A stretch of 64,000 nucleotides of DNA from Omphiscola glabra (GCA_964017045.1 OZ024794.1:31414315-31478314); one strand, 5' to 3'; positions 1-10,880 are shown, counted from the stretch's first letter. Notes: a model not told the origin generated them from the sequence alone. Numbers and translations: made by a program.

Positions 1-209
1 CAACAACAACAACAACAACAACAGCAACAACAACAGCAACAACAACAACAGCAGCAACAAAAACAACAACAACAACAACTGCAACAACAGAAACAACAAC
101 AACAGCAACAACAACAACTGCAACAACAACAGCAACAACAGCAACAACAACAAAAACAACAACAGCAACAGCAACAACAGCAACAACAACAACAACAACA
201 ACAGCAACT
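1..209 (+). repeat. CAA/CAG trinucleotide array
   Basis: About 209 bases of CAA and CAG triplets with rare AAA and CTG interruptions, cut by the window edge. In frame 1 it reads as polyglutamine with a few Lys/Leu, followed by a short non-repeat tail and a TAA at 223-225. It may be an intergenic microsatellite or the end of a polyQ-encoding exon. Without the upstream sequence neither can be excluded; nothing downstream supports a gene. Confidence 0.9.
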
Positions 210-640
210 GCTCTTATATATTTAATGGTGATTTATGGAATGTCATTATATTCCTTTCCCGTATCACCACCGCCCCCTCCCTCTTCCACAGTATCCCATC
301 ACGTGTTCCCTTAAACCGCCGTCCTATCTCCTGTCCGACATCCCCTCCACCCACCCTACCCCACTTTAAAAAAAACACAATAATAACAACCTCACACGCT
401 CAGGAAAAACAAAAGACAACTTGTCTTAGAGAAAAGATTCTATGCAGTGATTTGATTTCACATCATTCGCCTTCCAGCCTTCACTCGTGGACTCGTTTTC
501 AATGGCCTACATGACGTCATGTGGAGCACTGAGTGATACACCCCCCCTCCCCTTTCCGGGCCGTCATGTTTTAAATGGGGGGGGGGGGGATACCCGTTTT
601 TACCCTAAACGTTCAAATGCACCTCATTATACCCTTAAAT
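210..640. other. Unannotated stretch
   Basis: Pyrimidine-rich and AT-rich sequence with a C run near 540 and a G run near 580. No coding signal, RNA gene or transposon end is recognised. The reading frame at 487-789 runs into the following MITE and is not credible. Confidence 0.5.
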
Positions 641-836
641 CAGCGGTTCTCAACCTATGGGTCGCGCCCCCTTTGAGGTTCGAAGGACCCTTTCTCGGGG
701 GTCGCCTAAGATCATCGGAAAACACATATACTCCACAGCTATGTAGTAGCAAGAAAAATAATTTATTGTTGGGGGTCGCCACAAAATGAAGAACTGTATC
801 AGAGGGTCGCGACATTGGGAAGTTTGAGAACCACTG
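641..836 (+). mobile_element. SPIN-like hAT MITE, copy 1
   Basis: This 196-bp element starts CAGCGGTTCTCAACC and ends GAGAACCACTG, with the internal GTCGC...GGTCGCC and GGAAAACACATATACTC blocks shared by all copies here. It is flanked by ccttaaat and ccttatat, a 7/8 match to the 8-bp target duplication typical of hAT elements. No coding capacity; it would be mobilised in trans. The match to the published SPIN family is from memory, not from alignment. Confidence 0.85.
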
Positions 837-1970
837 CCTTATATACTCCTATAAATTGACTCTTCGAACAAGAGATATCGATCGTTAATTAGCTGGCACC
901 CGGGCGCCTTGCCGATTAATATAACGAACATGGCCAGGGTGTTAATTGACACACTTGGAAAAAATTTTCCTACTTCTTGGAATTGGCCTCATTACCAGTT
1001 TTTAACCCATCGAATTAACGCTTGCGAATTTAGTTTTGGGGTTCCGAGACAATAACGGAAAATGGCTGTAAAGGCGTTCTCGTTGAAATATCGGCTGCGA
1101 TGCAGTTATTCTTACTCTTTGACCCATGGGGGCAAGAGTTGTTTGGGATGGAGTCGTGTAAAACTGTTTTTTGTTTTGTTTTTGTTGTTGTGGTTTTTAA
1201 GTTAGTATTTGAGGAAAGATATTCTTCTTCTATACAAGTAAATCTAAAGTCTATATGAAGGGCCGGGTAGAACAAGTAGTTAAGTGTATTTTTGCAGTTA
1301 TGAGAAACAATGAGTTTAAAATTTTTAAATTCTTATTTAAATAACTTTAAAGCTGCCCGAGATAACTTTGTATCTATTACGGACCGTTTTAAATGGAGAA
1401 ATTAATCTCTTAATTTTAGACTATGGCTCGTTCTAGAAACAGTCCATAATAAAGGACGATACCAACGTTTAAAAATAATAACAAATACAACGACAATCAA
1501 GGCCAGAGTTAATTACAATTAATAAACTTTTTAATTTGTGAACTTCAATTAAATAATAACAGCAAGAGAAATATGATTGAAATTATAAACTTACAGATTT
1601 GCTGGTACCGGTACTGTATATAAAAATACAATGAGCACAAAATTGTATGAGGAAATAGAAATCTCTACACACAACAAAGTATAATGACACACAGCATGCC
1701 TCGTAAACAAGGAAAGGAAAATCTCTCTACCCCTCTCTATCGGTCAGCCCCTTTTATAGGCAGTTTCAGATGATCATTCTGGAAATGGAATACACAGTCT
1801 TACTGCTTCCCGCATTTTCTAGATCGTTCTATCATGTTCGACAGAAACGGGCGATAGTAAACAAAAGTATCAACAAAGGGATATTTTTTTCTAGCCGCCC
1901 CAACACGGGACCGACTTGAAAGAGGTCATGCACGTGGAAGGCGGGCAATACGTCATCCCTCATAACAGTA
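837..1970. other. Unannotated AT-rich stretch
   Basis: No open frame, RNA gene or transposon end is recognised. The sequence is mixed AT-rich DNA with short homopolymers. It may be old degraded repeat. Confidence 0.5.
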
Positions 1971-2148
1971 TCAAACACTTGTGTACATAATCAAACACTT
2001 GTGTACATAATCAAACACTTGTGTACATAATCAAAAACTTGTGTACATAATCAAACACTTGTGTACATAATCAAACACTTGTGTACATAATCAAACACTT
2101 GTGTACATAATCAAACACTTGTGTACATAATCAAAACTTAAGTACATA
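1971..2148 (+). repeat. 20-bp minisatellite, about 9 copies
   Basis: Unit tcaaacacttgtgtacataa repeats almost without change (one copy has aaaactt for aacactt) and then decays at 2131-2148. The near-identity of copies suggests a young or homogenised array. Confidence 0.95.
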
Positions 2149-2809
2149 TTTCATGAATGATATTTACAGGAGTGATGCAAGGGAAGTTATGAAATGTAAT
2201 GCCTGTCTTGACTCATTTTTTTTTAAAGATTGCAACATAAGTACTTTTTCTACTCGGCCCTTTGTATGCAAGATGACATCTTAAAGGGGAAAAATCTATT
2301 ATGGAACAACAACTATCTCACGAGGTCTGAAGAAAAGATCATCATTACCTTCATTCGCCCACCTTGACTAAAAGTCGATGGCGGGCGAACTTAAAAAATT
2401 GCGAACCCCCTCCAAAACACATAACCCAACCACATAATTTCTATAAGTTAGGTAAAAGATATTATAACTCTGAAAGTGCCGACCGTGCCAGTCACCCCTT
2501 CACATCCCCTCTAGGCACGCCTCTGGTAATTTTTTTTTTTTTCTTTTTTTTTCGTGGTGTGATTATTTCAAGAATAAGATTGAAAGTCGCCGTGAAACCC
2601 ACAAGTAAGGAGACTTGCCCGAATATCGCATTCGTAACGCACACACTAACACGCACACACTAACACACACACACAATCCGGTACACTTACACTGCAGTTC
2701 ATTAAAGCGAATGAGCAGCCGTCATCAATCAAAATTACACGCGGAGGCGACACCCTAAAGGATACGGTTTCAAGAAATATCCGGAGACAGTGAACAGCTA
2801 TTTCCCCCC

Positions 2810-2840
<31 letters not shown>

Positions 2841-3005
2841 ACTCACAAACCTGACCGTAATGGGCAGATGTCCAAGAGACACAAATTGAATACTACAAGA
2901 TAATTTGAACCGGTTGTCACACGGAACTAGGGCTTCCATCAGGGACAGGTAGACATTGTTTAAGAAGAAAGATAATTGGTGGATACCGTGTAAATCTGGT
3001 CGCCG
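2149..3005. other. Unannotated stretch with poly-C/poly-A block
   Basis: No gene is supported. A block of 27 C followed by 11 A lies at 2804-2841. A short (CA)n/ACTAACAC tract lies at about 2638-2675. Confidence 0.5.
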
Positions 3006-3109
3006 GGTTTATCCTCTAGAGATTGGGAATTTATCCTATAGAGATTTTGAATTTATCCTTTAGAGATCGTGACTCTATCCTAAAGAGATCTTGAGTTTAT
3101 CATCTAGAG
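3006..3109 (+). repeat. 22-bp minisatellite, left half
   Basis: Degenerate copies of a unit like tttatcctatagagattggg. The same repeat resumes at 3773-3830, so the array was split by the insertion at 3110-3772. Confidence 0.8.
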
Positions 3110-3772
3110 CAGGGGTCTCCAAACTTTTTTCATGGCTGACCGGATAACGGCAAAAATGACGTGCGCGGGCCGGATAATCAGTCTGTACAATACTGGCATG
3201 CCAGAACGAAAGTTCTGGGAAAAGGGCGAAAAACTAATTTTAGTATTCCATGCTAATCATGGGTGAATGGCGTGCATGGTACAAAAAACAAAGACAACCA
3301 ACATATTTATTTACTAAAAAAGTTATCAAAGAAGGCGACGTTAGCAAAAAGATATAGTTACATCAGACCTAGTGCGCACATATTCGAATATCACAAACAA
3401 AGTAGCAAAATAGTTTATGGGATTTATGAAACTGACGTTTGGCTTTCAAGATATCATCTATGTTTGGTTTCGAACTGCTGCATCCAATCAAAAGAATTAT
3501 TTTCAAATGTTTATCAGTCACTCTCGATCAGATGTGTTGACTTCACATTGCTCACAGACATAAGTTGTTCCAAACACTGATGCCATACCAGCGGCAAAGT
3601 TCTGCAGTTTCAGAAACTCAACATCAGGTTAGCAGCGGTAAAATTCAACAAGTTTTCCTTCTCTGTGGTTAAACATACGTTTTATTACGCAAATTCAAGT
3701 ACCGTCGGCGGGCTGGATGAACTGGTCTCACGGGCCAGATCCGGCCCGCGGGCCTTAGTCTGGAGACCCCTG
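3110..3772 (+). mobile_element. hAT element, Charlie/OposCharlie-like ends
   Basis: Starts CAGGGGTCTCCAAACT and ends AGTCTGGAGACCCCTG, forming a terminal inverted repeat of about 16 bp with one mismatch. Subterminal GGCCGGAT and GGCCCGCGGGCC motifs are typical of Charlie-group hAT elements. The inside (about 3230-3660) is AT-rich with no transposase; the 105-residue frame at 3263-3580 has no recognisable domain. Flanks (atctagag / ctatagag) are only 6/8 identical, but the host array is itself repetitive. Non-autonomous; exact family unconfirmed. Confidence 0.75.
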
Positions 3773-3830
3773 CTATAGAGATTGGGATTTTATCCTATAG
3801 AGATTGGGATTTTATCCTATAGAGATTGTG
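3773..3830 (+). repeat. 22-bp minisatellite, right half
   Basis: Continuation of the repeat interrupted at 3110 by the hAT insertion. Units read ctatagagattgggatttta. Confidence 0.8.
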
Positions 3831-3974
3831 TCTAAAACCTGGGGTTTTTGTGGGGATAAACATTAGCAAAGGAATTATACATGAAGTTGAAAGGATGAAG
3901 TTTTCCTGTGAAAAATCGGCAAAGGTAATATCAGACAAAAAATTGGAATTATGAGTTGGCTAAATGAGCTAGAT

Positions 3975-4171
3975 CAGCGGTTCTCAACCTGTGGGTCGCG
4001 ACCCCCTTCGGGGTCGAATGACCCGTTCCCAGGGGTCGCCTAAGACTATCGGAAAACACATATACTCTTCAGTTCTGAAGTAGCTACGAAAATAATGTTG
4101 TGGCTGGGGGTCGCCACAACATGGGGAACTGTATTAAAGGGTCGCGGCATTAGAAAGGTTGATAACCACTG
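3975..4171 (+). mobile_element. SPIN-like hAT MITE, copy 2
   Basis: A 197-bp element with CAGCGGTTCTCAACC at the left and a degenerate GATAACCACTG at the right. The target duplication agctagat (3967-3974 and 4172-4179) is perfect and 8 bp long, which makes this one of the clearest copies. Confidence 0.92.
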
Positions 4172-4722
4172 AGCTAGATCGCCAGAAATGCTTTTTTTTT
4201 TCATTCATAGATCACATACTTAATTTTTAAATACATGACTATGTTTGTTAAATTGTATGTACAACGTAATGAGCCCAGCCCTAGGGGGTCATAGTCCAAT
4301 CAGTTCCTCTCCCCAAATCACCGATTTCCTATAAAATTATTCGCCAAAAGAGTGAGATCTGCTTTAAAAAAAGAGGGCTGTAAAAGTTGAGGTCAAGGTC
4401 GGAGTCGAAATTAGGGTCGCATCGTTTAAATCTGCTAAAATACACACACACACATACGCACGAACACATACATATACACAAACATATGTATATATACAGT
4501 ATATATATATTTGTAATACTTCGCATTGTTGAAAAATCGTGTTGACTTTGAAAGAATCCACAAAGCTAAGGGAATGTTGCGGTTGAGGTCATTTAGACAA
4601 CGGGGATTCTCAAAAGTGTCTGTAAATTCCGTTCCGGTCCGTCACATTGCAAAGTTAGAGAACCTCTTAAGAGATCTCAACCTGGGGTTCTCAAGTCGGA
4701 ATCGTACCATGTGAAACGGTTA
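4172..4722. other. Unannotated stretch with CA/TA microsatellite
   Basis: No gene is recognised. A CA-rich then TA-rich tract occupies about 4440-4512. Remaining sequence is unassigned. Confidence 0.5.
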
Positions 4723-4796
4723 CCGGAAATTTGTTAGAAAGAAACTTCGTCGACGGAAAACTAATCGACGGAAATATGGTCGAATCCTTTGTTTTT

Positions 4797-4913
4797 CAGT
4801 TCACACGTTAAAATTTTGGATTCAAATTTCTTTTTGAACGCGCTATACTATATAGTAAAACTAAATAATGCGTTCAAACCGAAATTTGACGCAAAATTTT
4901 AACGTGTGAACTG
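4797..4913. mobile_element. Palindromic MITE, AGTTCACACG family
   Basis: Arms CAGTTCACACGTTAAAATTT(TG) at 4797 and its inverse ending at 4913 match perfectly for 22 bp, then imperfectly to about 49 bp, leaving a small central loop. The ends resemble the larger elements at 31327-31499 and 45939-46131. It sits at the centre of the host hairpin MITE 4723-5200, so it may instead be an inner part of that element. Confidence 0.7.
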
Positions 4914-4982
4914 GAAAAAAAAAAAAGATTCTACCAAATTCCGTCCGATCAACTTTCGTTTGATCAATTTTCCGTCGACGAA

Positions 4983-5169
4983 CAGTGGCGTAGTGAGGGA
5001 GGGGCAAGGGGGGCATCCTGCCCTGGGCGCTACTCACAAAGGGGCGCCAAATGGTATATTTTACTATAATATTGTATGGTTTTCGAATGGGGGGGGGGCG
5101 CTAAAAAGATATGGGGGGCGCTAAAAAGGTATTGTGCCCCGGGCGCGAGTTAAGCTCGCTACGCCACTG
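4983..5169 (+). mobile_element. hAT MITE, CAGTGGCGTAG family, copy A
   Basis: Starts CAGTGGCGTAGTGAGG and ends AGCTCGCTACGCCACTG. A perfect 8-bp target duplication tcgacgaa flanks it (4975-4982 and 5170-5177). The interior carries the repeated motif GGCGCTAAAAAG. A closely related copy lies at 53280-53454. Confidence 0.92.
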
Positions 5170-5200
5170 TCGACGAAATTTCATTCAAACAAATTTCCGG

Positions 5201-5656
5201 ATACGATGTGAAACATAATACCGACTATGAACATCTGATATTTGCAATTTGTCGCTGACTGCCGCTGTGGTGAGTGATCGCAGACTCGGTGTATGAGAAC
5301 GAAACGTAAAAATCCAACCGTATCGATACGTACCATTTTCCTTATTATCCTCAGCATACACAAACTGGCCGACTACTACTACCACCTCCCTGGGTCTGAC
5401 CGTTCTATTATTTCGTTGTTTTATTTTATCTGATCAAGTGACTTTTACAGTATGCCATTTAAAAAAAATTCGAGGCTCTGTTTCCGAGTCCCATCGGGGA
5501 TTTAGAAAAGATGGAAGGGGGGAAAATAGAGGGGAAAATGGGGTGGGGGACGAGAATTCAAACAGATGGCCGGTTTGATGACTGACCATAGTGGCAGGAA
5601 TTCCCCCCCCTGGACAGTAAAATGGGGCAGTTATCGTGTCTTCATTGATTGGGAGA
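5201..5656. other. Unannotated stretch
   Basis: No gene or transposon end is recognised. G-rich towards 5510-5550. Confidence 0.5.
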
Positions 5657-5862
5657 TGAGTTGTAGGAGAAGAAGTTGTAGGAGAAGAAGTTGTAGGAGA
5701 AGAAGTTGTAGGAGAAGAAGTTGTAGGAGAAGAAGTTGTAGGAGAAGAAGTTGTAGGAGAAGAAGTTGTAGGAGAAGAAGTTGTAGGAGAAGAAGTTGTA
5801 GGAGAAGAAGTTGTAGGAGAAGAAGTTGTAGGAGAAGAAGTTGTAGGAGAAGAAGTTGTAGC
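5657..5862 (+). repeat. 15-bp minisatellite, about 13 copies
   Basis: Unit gttgtaggagaagaa repeats with essentially no variation. Because 15 is a multiple of 3 it stays open in several frames (for example a repeating RRRSC), which produces artefactual reading frames on both strands. Confidence 0.95.
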
Positions 5863-5918
5863 AAAAACAAAACAAACAAAAAAAAGAAATATCGAAGTCT
5901 TGCGCTTTCTTTGGTCAT

Positions 5919-6138
5919 TATGTGTGTGTGCGTGCGTGTGTGTGTGTATGTGTGTGTGTGCGCGTGTGTGTGCGCGTGTGTGTGTGTCTGTGTATGTGTG
6001 TGTATGTGTGTGCGCGCGCGTGTGTGTGTGTCTGTGTATGTGTGTGTGCGTGTGTGCGCGCGTGTGTGTCTGTGTATGTGTGTGCGCGCGTGTGTGTGTC
6101 TGTGTATGTGTGTGTATGTGTGTGTGCGTATGTGTGTT
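5919..6138 (+). repeat. Compound (TG)n microsatellite with TGCG/TGTA steps
   Basis: About 220 bases of TG dinucleotides broken by CG, TA and TC steps. Alternating purine-pyrimidine with CG steps is the classic Z-DNA-prone composition. Not coding. Confidence 0.95.
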
Positions 6139-6432
6139 TAAAAAAAAAACCGTTATTTTCCATCAGGGACATGTCTTGTGATATTGGATACTTTGCTTTG
6201 TAACGTTCGTGTTGCCGAATGAGCCTGTTTTATGACAGAAATTAAAGTAGATTTTTCTTTTTCTTTTCTTTTAATAAAAATGTATTATTAGTATTTAAAG
6301 TAATTGAGTCAAATCGTGTATTCTTTAAGATTCATCGCATTGAAATAAATACAGCGCTGTAGCAGTCAAACCAGGCTGGCCTAGTGGGTAACTTCTGTTG
6401 TAATGTTACGGTAGTTACCTGTTTCTTGTATA

Positions 6433-6705
6433 TCTCTTATGTATATTACGCTCCTGGTGTGACTCGCGGACTGCTTCCATTTCCGACTGCTTCCTATTCA
6501 GCGTACTTGGTATTGAGAGTATATATATTCAAATAACTCTACATGTTTGAAAGAAAGTATTGTTCAATAATGAATTCCCGTTAACTACGCTAAATGATTT
6601 CTTTTTTAAAGTAAGAAACTGCGTTTGGTGCGTAAATGTTATTTTATTTTCGGAAAATGAAATCGTCTGAATTTTATATAGGTGAAAAAAATATTCCGTT
6701 TAAAA
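6433..6705 (-). repeat. Dispersed repeat, inverted partner of 31503-31795
   Basis: Read on the opposite strand this matches 31503-31795 over about 270 bp. Shared blocks include TATTACGCTTCTGG-like, CTATTCAGCG, GAAAGAAAGTA, GCGCTAAATGAT and TTTCGGAAAATGAAA. The element type is unknown and no coding sequence is seen. Confidence 0.7.
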
Positions 6706-7080
6706 GTGGTTGGGATATCAGAATATTAATATAGGGGCGTGAAATAAAAAGTGTGCAGCGACATATCATTGCGGGAGGTGGGGGGAGTGAGGGAACATTG
6801 GGATTCTTAAATGTGCGTTACTTTAGTTCATGTTTTGTCAAGTATAACTTTAGTATATGGCATTTCCGCGCATTGCTCTCGCCAAATTTTGGCGGGATAT
6901 ATAATCTAGTTGTAAATATTTTCTTAATGGATATATTCTTCAGTTTATTTTCAAAAAAAGCGAAATTTCAAAATCTCCTTAATTGAATAAATTACTATCG
7001 TATTTATCACGTGTCCCCAAGCAGACTTGATTTCCTGGAAACCTGTTCATCCATTCAATGTTCAACTTCAATTCACCATC

Positions 7081-7208
7081 CGATGTCTGTCCTGTCTGTC
7101 ACGTCTGTCACGTCTGTTTTGTCTGTCATGTCTGTCATGTATGCCATGTGTGCCATGTCTGTCACGTCTGTCACGTCTGTCACGTGTGTCATGTCTGTCA
7201 TGTCTGTC
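7081..7208 (+). repeat. 9-bp minisatellite (CTGTCA[TC]GT)
   Basis: About 14 copies of ctgtcatgt or ctgtcacgt. Its length, a multiple of 3, keeps all three forward frames open across it. Confidence 0.9.
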
Positions 7209-7460
7209 GCACATACATTTTCAAGTTGCGAAATGCAGTTTTTTTCCTCTCTCTCTCTTTTTTATTGGTGGGGGGGGATCTTATCAAGAGTTGAGTTATA
7301 TTGACAAGATAATTAGCCTCCATTTATAGGACCGGCTCTTAGGGGCCTTTACGTGTTAGCTCAGTGACGTATTGGGGGGGGGGGAGTCATTTATCACTGG
7401 TGAGTGCCGCTTGAAGGTGAGTATGTGGTCTTTTTTGCACTCGATGTCTGGGAGGACTGC

Positions 7461-7471
7461 ACGCACACGCG

Positions 7472-7503
<32 letters not shown>
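7461..7503 (+). repeat. (CA)n microsatellite
   Basis: A short CA tract with a few CG and AA interruptions. It lies in an otherwise unassigned stretch 7209-7734 that also has a G run near 7373-7385. Confidence 0.9.
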
Positions 7504-7734
7504 AGAAACGTACCCAAAGGTGTTGTTTTTCTAAATATTAAATGTGTGCACATGCACTTTAAAACACTAAAAAACGTTTACTGCAATATTAATGAGCAAA
7601 TACTGTTTTGAACATATTGTTAAGATACATATTATTTTGATGTTAATTTAAATCATATTACATTTTAGGATACTAACCACTAGGGCCTACATATTTTGCA
7701 TCCTATGAAAGTTTCAACGACACCTAAAGTCAAG

Positions 7735-7920
7735 CAGGGCCGGCCTTAGGCCACTGCAACCTATGCGGCCGCAGTGGGCCCCGCACTTTCATAGGCCCCG
7801 CCCCGAATTTATTTTCTAATACAAAATCTTAATTTTCACTTATTATTCTTATCCTCTACCCTGAATGGGCCCGCGCAATCCGTTTCGCATAGGGCCCCGC
7901 AATTGTTAGGGTCGGCCCTA
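7735..7920 (+). mobile_element. hAT MITE, CAGGGCCG family, copy 1
   Basis: Starts CAGGGCCGGCCTTAGG and ends AGGGTCGGCCCTA (last base mutated from G). The flanks aagtcaag and aggtcaag match 7/8 as an 8-bp duplication. The interior has the shared block CGAATTTATTTTCTAATAC and GCAATCCGTTTCGCATAG. Non-coding. Confidence 0.88.
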
Positions 7921-8408
7921 AGGTCAAGCTACGCGAGGACCTAATGAAAATGTAAACCAAAAAAATTTTTTAAAAAAAAGTGCTATCTGATAATTCTCTG
8001 GAGTATAGCTTATTGTCTCTTCTTGTAAACCAATTTTCAACTTACCACAATGCAAATATTTTGCGGCGTTTATGGGTAACGACCATGAAGGAGGAGTAAA
8101 AAAAAAACATGTTTATTTTTGGAGAGAAAAGCGCACCTTTATTGGTTCATATCATATCCCGCTATCATATCATTTGTGGCTGTCGTGGTTTGGCTATGTA
8201 AGCATGGATTGGAAGACGATTGCGTGAATTGAGAGGAGAGAATGTATCCCGATTAAAAGAACACATTTTATATAGGCGTCGTCCACGGGCAAGCTACTCT
8301 GAATTGCAAATATTTGGGCGTACCCCATTACGGTGCCATAACAGAGCAGAACAAACAAAAACAAGTTTTAAAAGTAAAGAAAAACTGCATTTGATAAAAC
8401 CATACATG
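7921..8408. other. Unannotated stretch
   Basis: No gene can be supported. The first part of a 174-residue frame (8220-8744) lies here but reads through the MITE at 8409-8574 and has no recognisable domain. Confidence 0.45.
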
Positions 8409-8574
8409 CATTGGTGTAGGAAGTGGGGTGCGGAGGGGGCGATACGCCCTGGGATGCACTTTTGTCTTCATATGGAGGGGCGATATTTTCAGCCAACTGT
8501 ATGGGCATTTTCATTGAAGGGACCGGTAAAAATCTTGGTCCACCCGGGCGGCACTAACCCTAGCTACGCCGCTG
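8409..8574 (+). mobile_element. hAT MITE, CAGTGGCGTAG-like, degenerate
   Basis: A degenerate left end CATTGGTGTAGGAAG pairs with the right end CTAGCTACGCCGCTG. The target duplication catacatg (8401-8408 and 8575-8582) is perfect, so the boundaries are secure even though the ends have diverged. Confidence 0.85.
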
Positions 8575-9249
8575 CATACATGTATCAAAAAATAGCTACA
8601 GTAATAATTGAACTAAAAGTGAACCCTAATTACGGCACTAATTTCTTTGAAAAGTGTGTGTGTGGGGGAGGGGAGCCTTCATTCCCCTCTTTAAGTGCAA
8701 CTTCCCGTACTCTTAATTCTGTTTTAAGGGGATATGTATGTTAAGTTTGTGGGAGTTGTGTACCTTTAAGTGGGATAAAGTGGAAGGGACATAACTTGAA
8801 TGCACTCAACTGAAATTAACCCGGAAGTAAATCATGTTGAGTTCAAATAATGGATATCTAATAAATCAGTAGCTGACATGTGGAAAATGATTTTGAAATT
8901 ATTTTTTGGGGGGAGGTGGGGGGGGGCTGGGCTATATGTCACGTGATTACATTTTCCTTTTTTCTAGTTGTTTGTTGTTGTTGTTTTTTAAATATAGTGT
9001 ACATCAGGGGCTCTTAACCAGGAGTTTCCGCATCCCCCCCCCCCCCCGGAATGCAATGTCATGGGGTGTGGGGAGACACACAAAAATCAGGCTTATGCAC
9101 ATTGTTATTCAAAATTCTTCGCTGATGGTGCGGGAAATCGCGATGTGGTGCGGAATTAGTATTGTTTTTTTTTTAAATGTATTTATGTGGAGTGCACCGC
9201 AGTCAAAATGTAAGGAACCCCTGGTGTGCGTTATTGCAGCTGGTTTTTT
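8575..9249. other. Unannotated stretch with G/C runs
   Basis: G runs at about 8905-8930 and a C run at about 9034-9047. The motif ATCAGGGGCTCTTAACCAGG near 9004 may be a badly decayed hAT end. Nothing else is recognised. Confidence 0.4.
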
Positions 9250-9730
9250 AATGTGTTTGTTTGTTTGCTTGTTTGTTTGTTTGTGTGTTTGTTTGTTTGT
9301 TTGTGTGTTTGTTTGTTTGCTTGTTTGTTTGTGTGTTTGTTTGTTTGTTTGTTTGTGTGTTTGTTTGTGTGTTTGTTTGTTTGTTTGTGTGTGTGTTTGT
9401 TTGCTTGTTTGTGTGTTTGTTTGTTTGCTTGTTTGTGTGTTTGTGTGTTTGTTTGTTTGTTTGTTTGTGTGTTTGTTTGTTTGTGTGTTTGTGTGTTTGT
9501 TTGTTTGTTTGTGTGTTTGTTTGTTTGCTTGTTTGTTTGTGTGTTTGTTTGTTTGCTTGTTTGTGTGTTTGTTTGTTTGTTTGTTTGTTTGTGTGTTTGT
9601 TTGTTTGTGTGTTTGTGTGTTTGTTTGTTTGTTTGTGTGTTTGTTTGTTTGCTTGTTTGTGTGTTTGTTTGTTTGCTTGTTTGTTTGTGTGTTTGTTTGT
9701 TTGTTTGTTTGTGTGTTTGTTTGCTTGTTC
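9250..9730 (+). repeat. (TTTG)n/(TGTG) microsatellite, about 480 bp
   Basis: A long tetranucleotide tract mixing TTTG, TGTG and TTGC steps. It yields several long Cys/Phe/Val/Leu-rich frames on the plus strand that are purely compositional. Confidence 0.95.
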
Positions 9731-10012
9731 TATTAGATTTAATTACGTTTTTTTTATTAATGTCACTTTGAGAAATGTAGTGTCAGAAAAACTAGGTTTG
9801 TATGAGAAGAAATATATACACACATCAAATAATGTTTTTTTTGTTTTTTTTTTAAATCACAGAGCGTGGTCGCCTTCAAGAAAACCCTCTCAGGAAAAGG
9901 GGGGGGGGGGGGAGAGAAGTAAAAATTATTATGTTAAGCAATAGAGCTAATAATATTTTTTTTATTGGTTAAAGTTAAATATTTACCGGCTTTTAATTAA
10001 AACCAATTTATT

Positions 10013-10156
10013 TCTATCCATTTATTCCTATCCATTTATTCCTATCCATTTATTCCTATCCATTTATTCCTATCCATTTATTCCTTTCCGTTTATTCCTA
10101 TCCATTTATTCCTATCCGTTTATTCCTATCCATTTATTCCTATCCATTTATTCCTG
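10013..10156 (+). repeat. 14-bp minisatellite, about 10 copies
   Basis: Unit cctatccatttatt with single changes (cctttccgtttatt). Confidence 0.92.
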
Positions 10157-10548
10157 GGACAAAGCTAGAACAGAGCATCGAAGATATATATTTGCAGGGA
10201 AAAGAGCAGTCGTCTGCTAACACTGTACGTCACTTTCACCCATCATCTCTCCCCAGGACACAAATTACGATTCAACCAATGTTGTTTTTTTTTTGTTTTT
10301 TTTAAAACGAGCTTAGCGCCCTGATGAGAAGAGTAATGGTTGTGATAGCGAGCACGGTGAGGGAGGCGCGCGAGCATTTTGGCGAGCCATTTTATTGATG
10401 AGGTGAGCCGGGTCGATAACTCAGTTGTACCTGGTGTTATTGGTCTGTGGTCGGGGTTTGGGGGGAGGGCGGTGGAGGGTTGTAGATAGGGGTGGACAAC
10501 TTCAGCCAAGGGATGGTCTATAAATATGGAATACTTTCTACAATATTA
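10157..10548. other. Unannotated stretch
   Basis: No gene or transposon end is recognised. The 88-residue minus frame here lacks any known motif. Confidence 0.45.
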
Positions 10549-10880
10549 GAGAAAGAGAGTCAGAGAGGGGGGAGGTAAAGAATGCGTGTGAGAGCGAGAG
10601 ATAGAGAGAGACAGGGAGATACAGAGACAGTGAGACATGGGGAGAGAGGCAGATAGAGAGACGGAGGGACAGAAAGAGTCAGAGGGACAGAGAGACGTAG
10701 AGTGAGACAGAGAGACAGATAGAGAAACACAGACAGAGAAAGAGAAAGAGAGAGATAGATAGATAGAGAAATACAGACAGAGAAAGAGAAAGAGAGAGAT
10801 AGATAGATCCACAGAGACACATAGAGAGAGACATGGAGAGTTTTAGAGAGACAGAGTGAACGAGAGAGAGAGAGGATTAG
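10549..10880 (+). repeat. Purine tract (GAGA/GACAGA)n
   Basis: About 330 bases that are almost all purine on the plus strand, built from GAGA, GACAGA and GATAGATA steps. The opposite-strand Ser/Leu-rich frames are low-complexity shadows. Such homopurine stretches can form triplex (H-DNA). Confidence 0.9.

Larger units (their letters stand above)
4723..5200. mobile_element. Palindromic MITE split by two nested MITEs
   Basis: The left arm begins CCGGAAATTTGTTAGAAAGA, followed by TTCGTCGACGGAAAA. The reverse complement of the right end begins CCGGAAATTTGTTTGAATGA, followed by TTTCGTCGACGGAAAA. The host is a hairpin-type MITE of about 174 bp. A palindromic MITE lies at its centre (4797-4913) and a hAT MITE in its right arm (4983-5169). 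The TSD of the hAT MITE is the host motif tcgacgaa, which gives the order of the last insertion. Confidence 0.8.

Noticed and set aside
487..789. 100-residue frame on the plus strand
   Set aside because: Its second half is the SPIN-like MITE at 641-836 and the first half has no homology.
5566..6203. Frames with RRRSC and VCVC repeats
   Set aside because: Translations of the 15-bp minisatellite and the TG tract only.
7027..7329. Overlapping Cys/Val-rich frames
   Set aside because: Arise from the 9-bp CTGTCATGT repeat.
8906..9944. Three long Cys/Phe/Val-rich frames of 181-276 codons
   Set aside because: They are produced by the TTTG/TGTG microsatellite, which is open in all plus frames; no domain or flanking gene structure.
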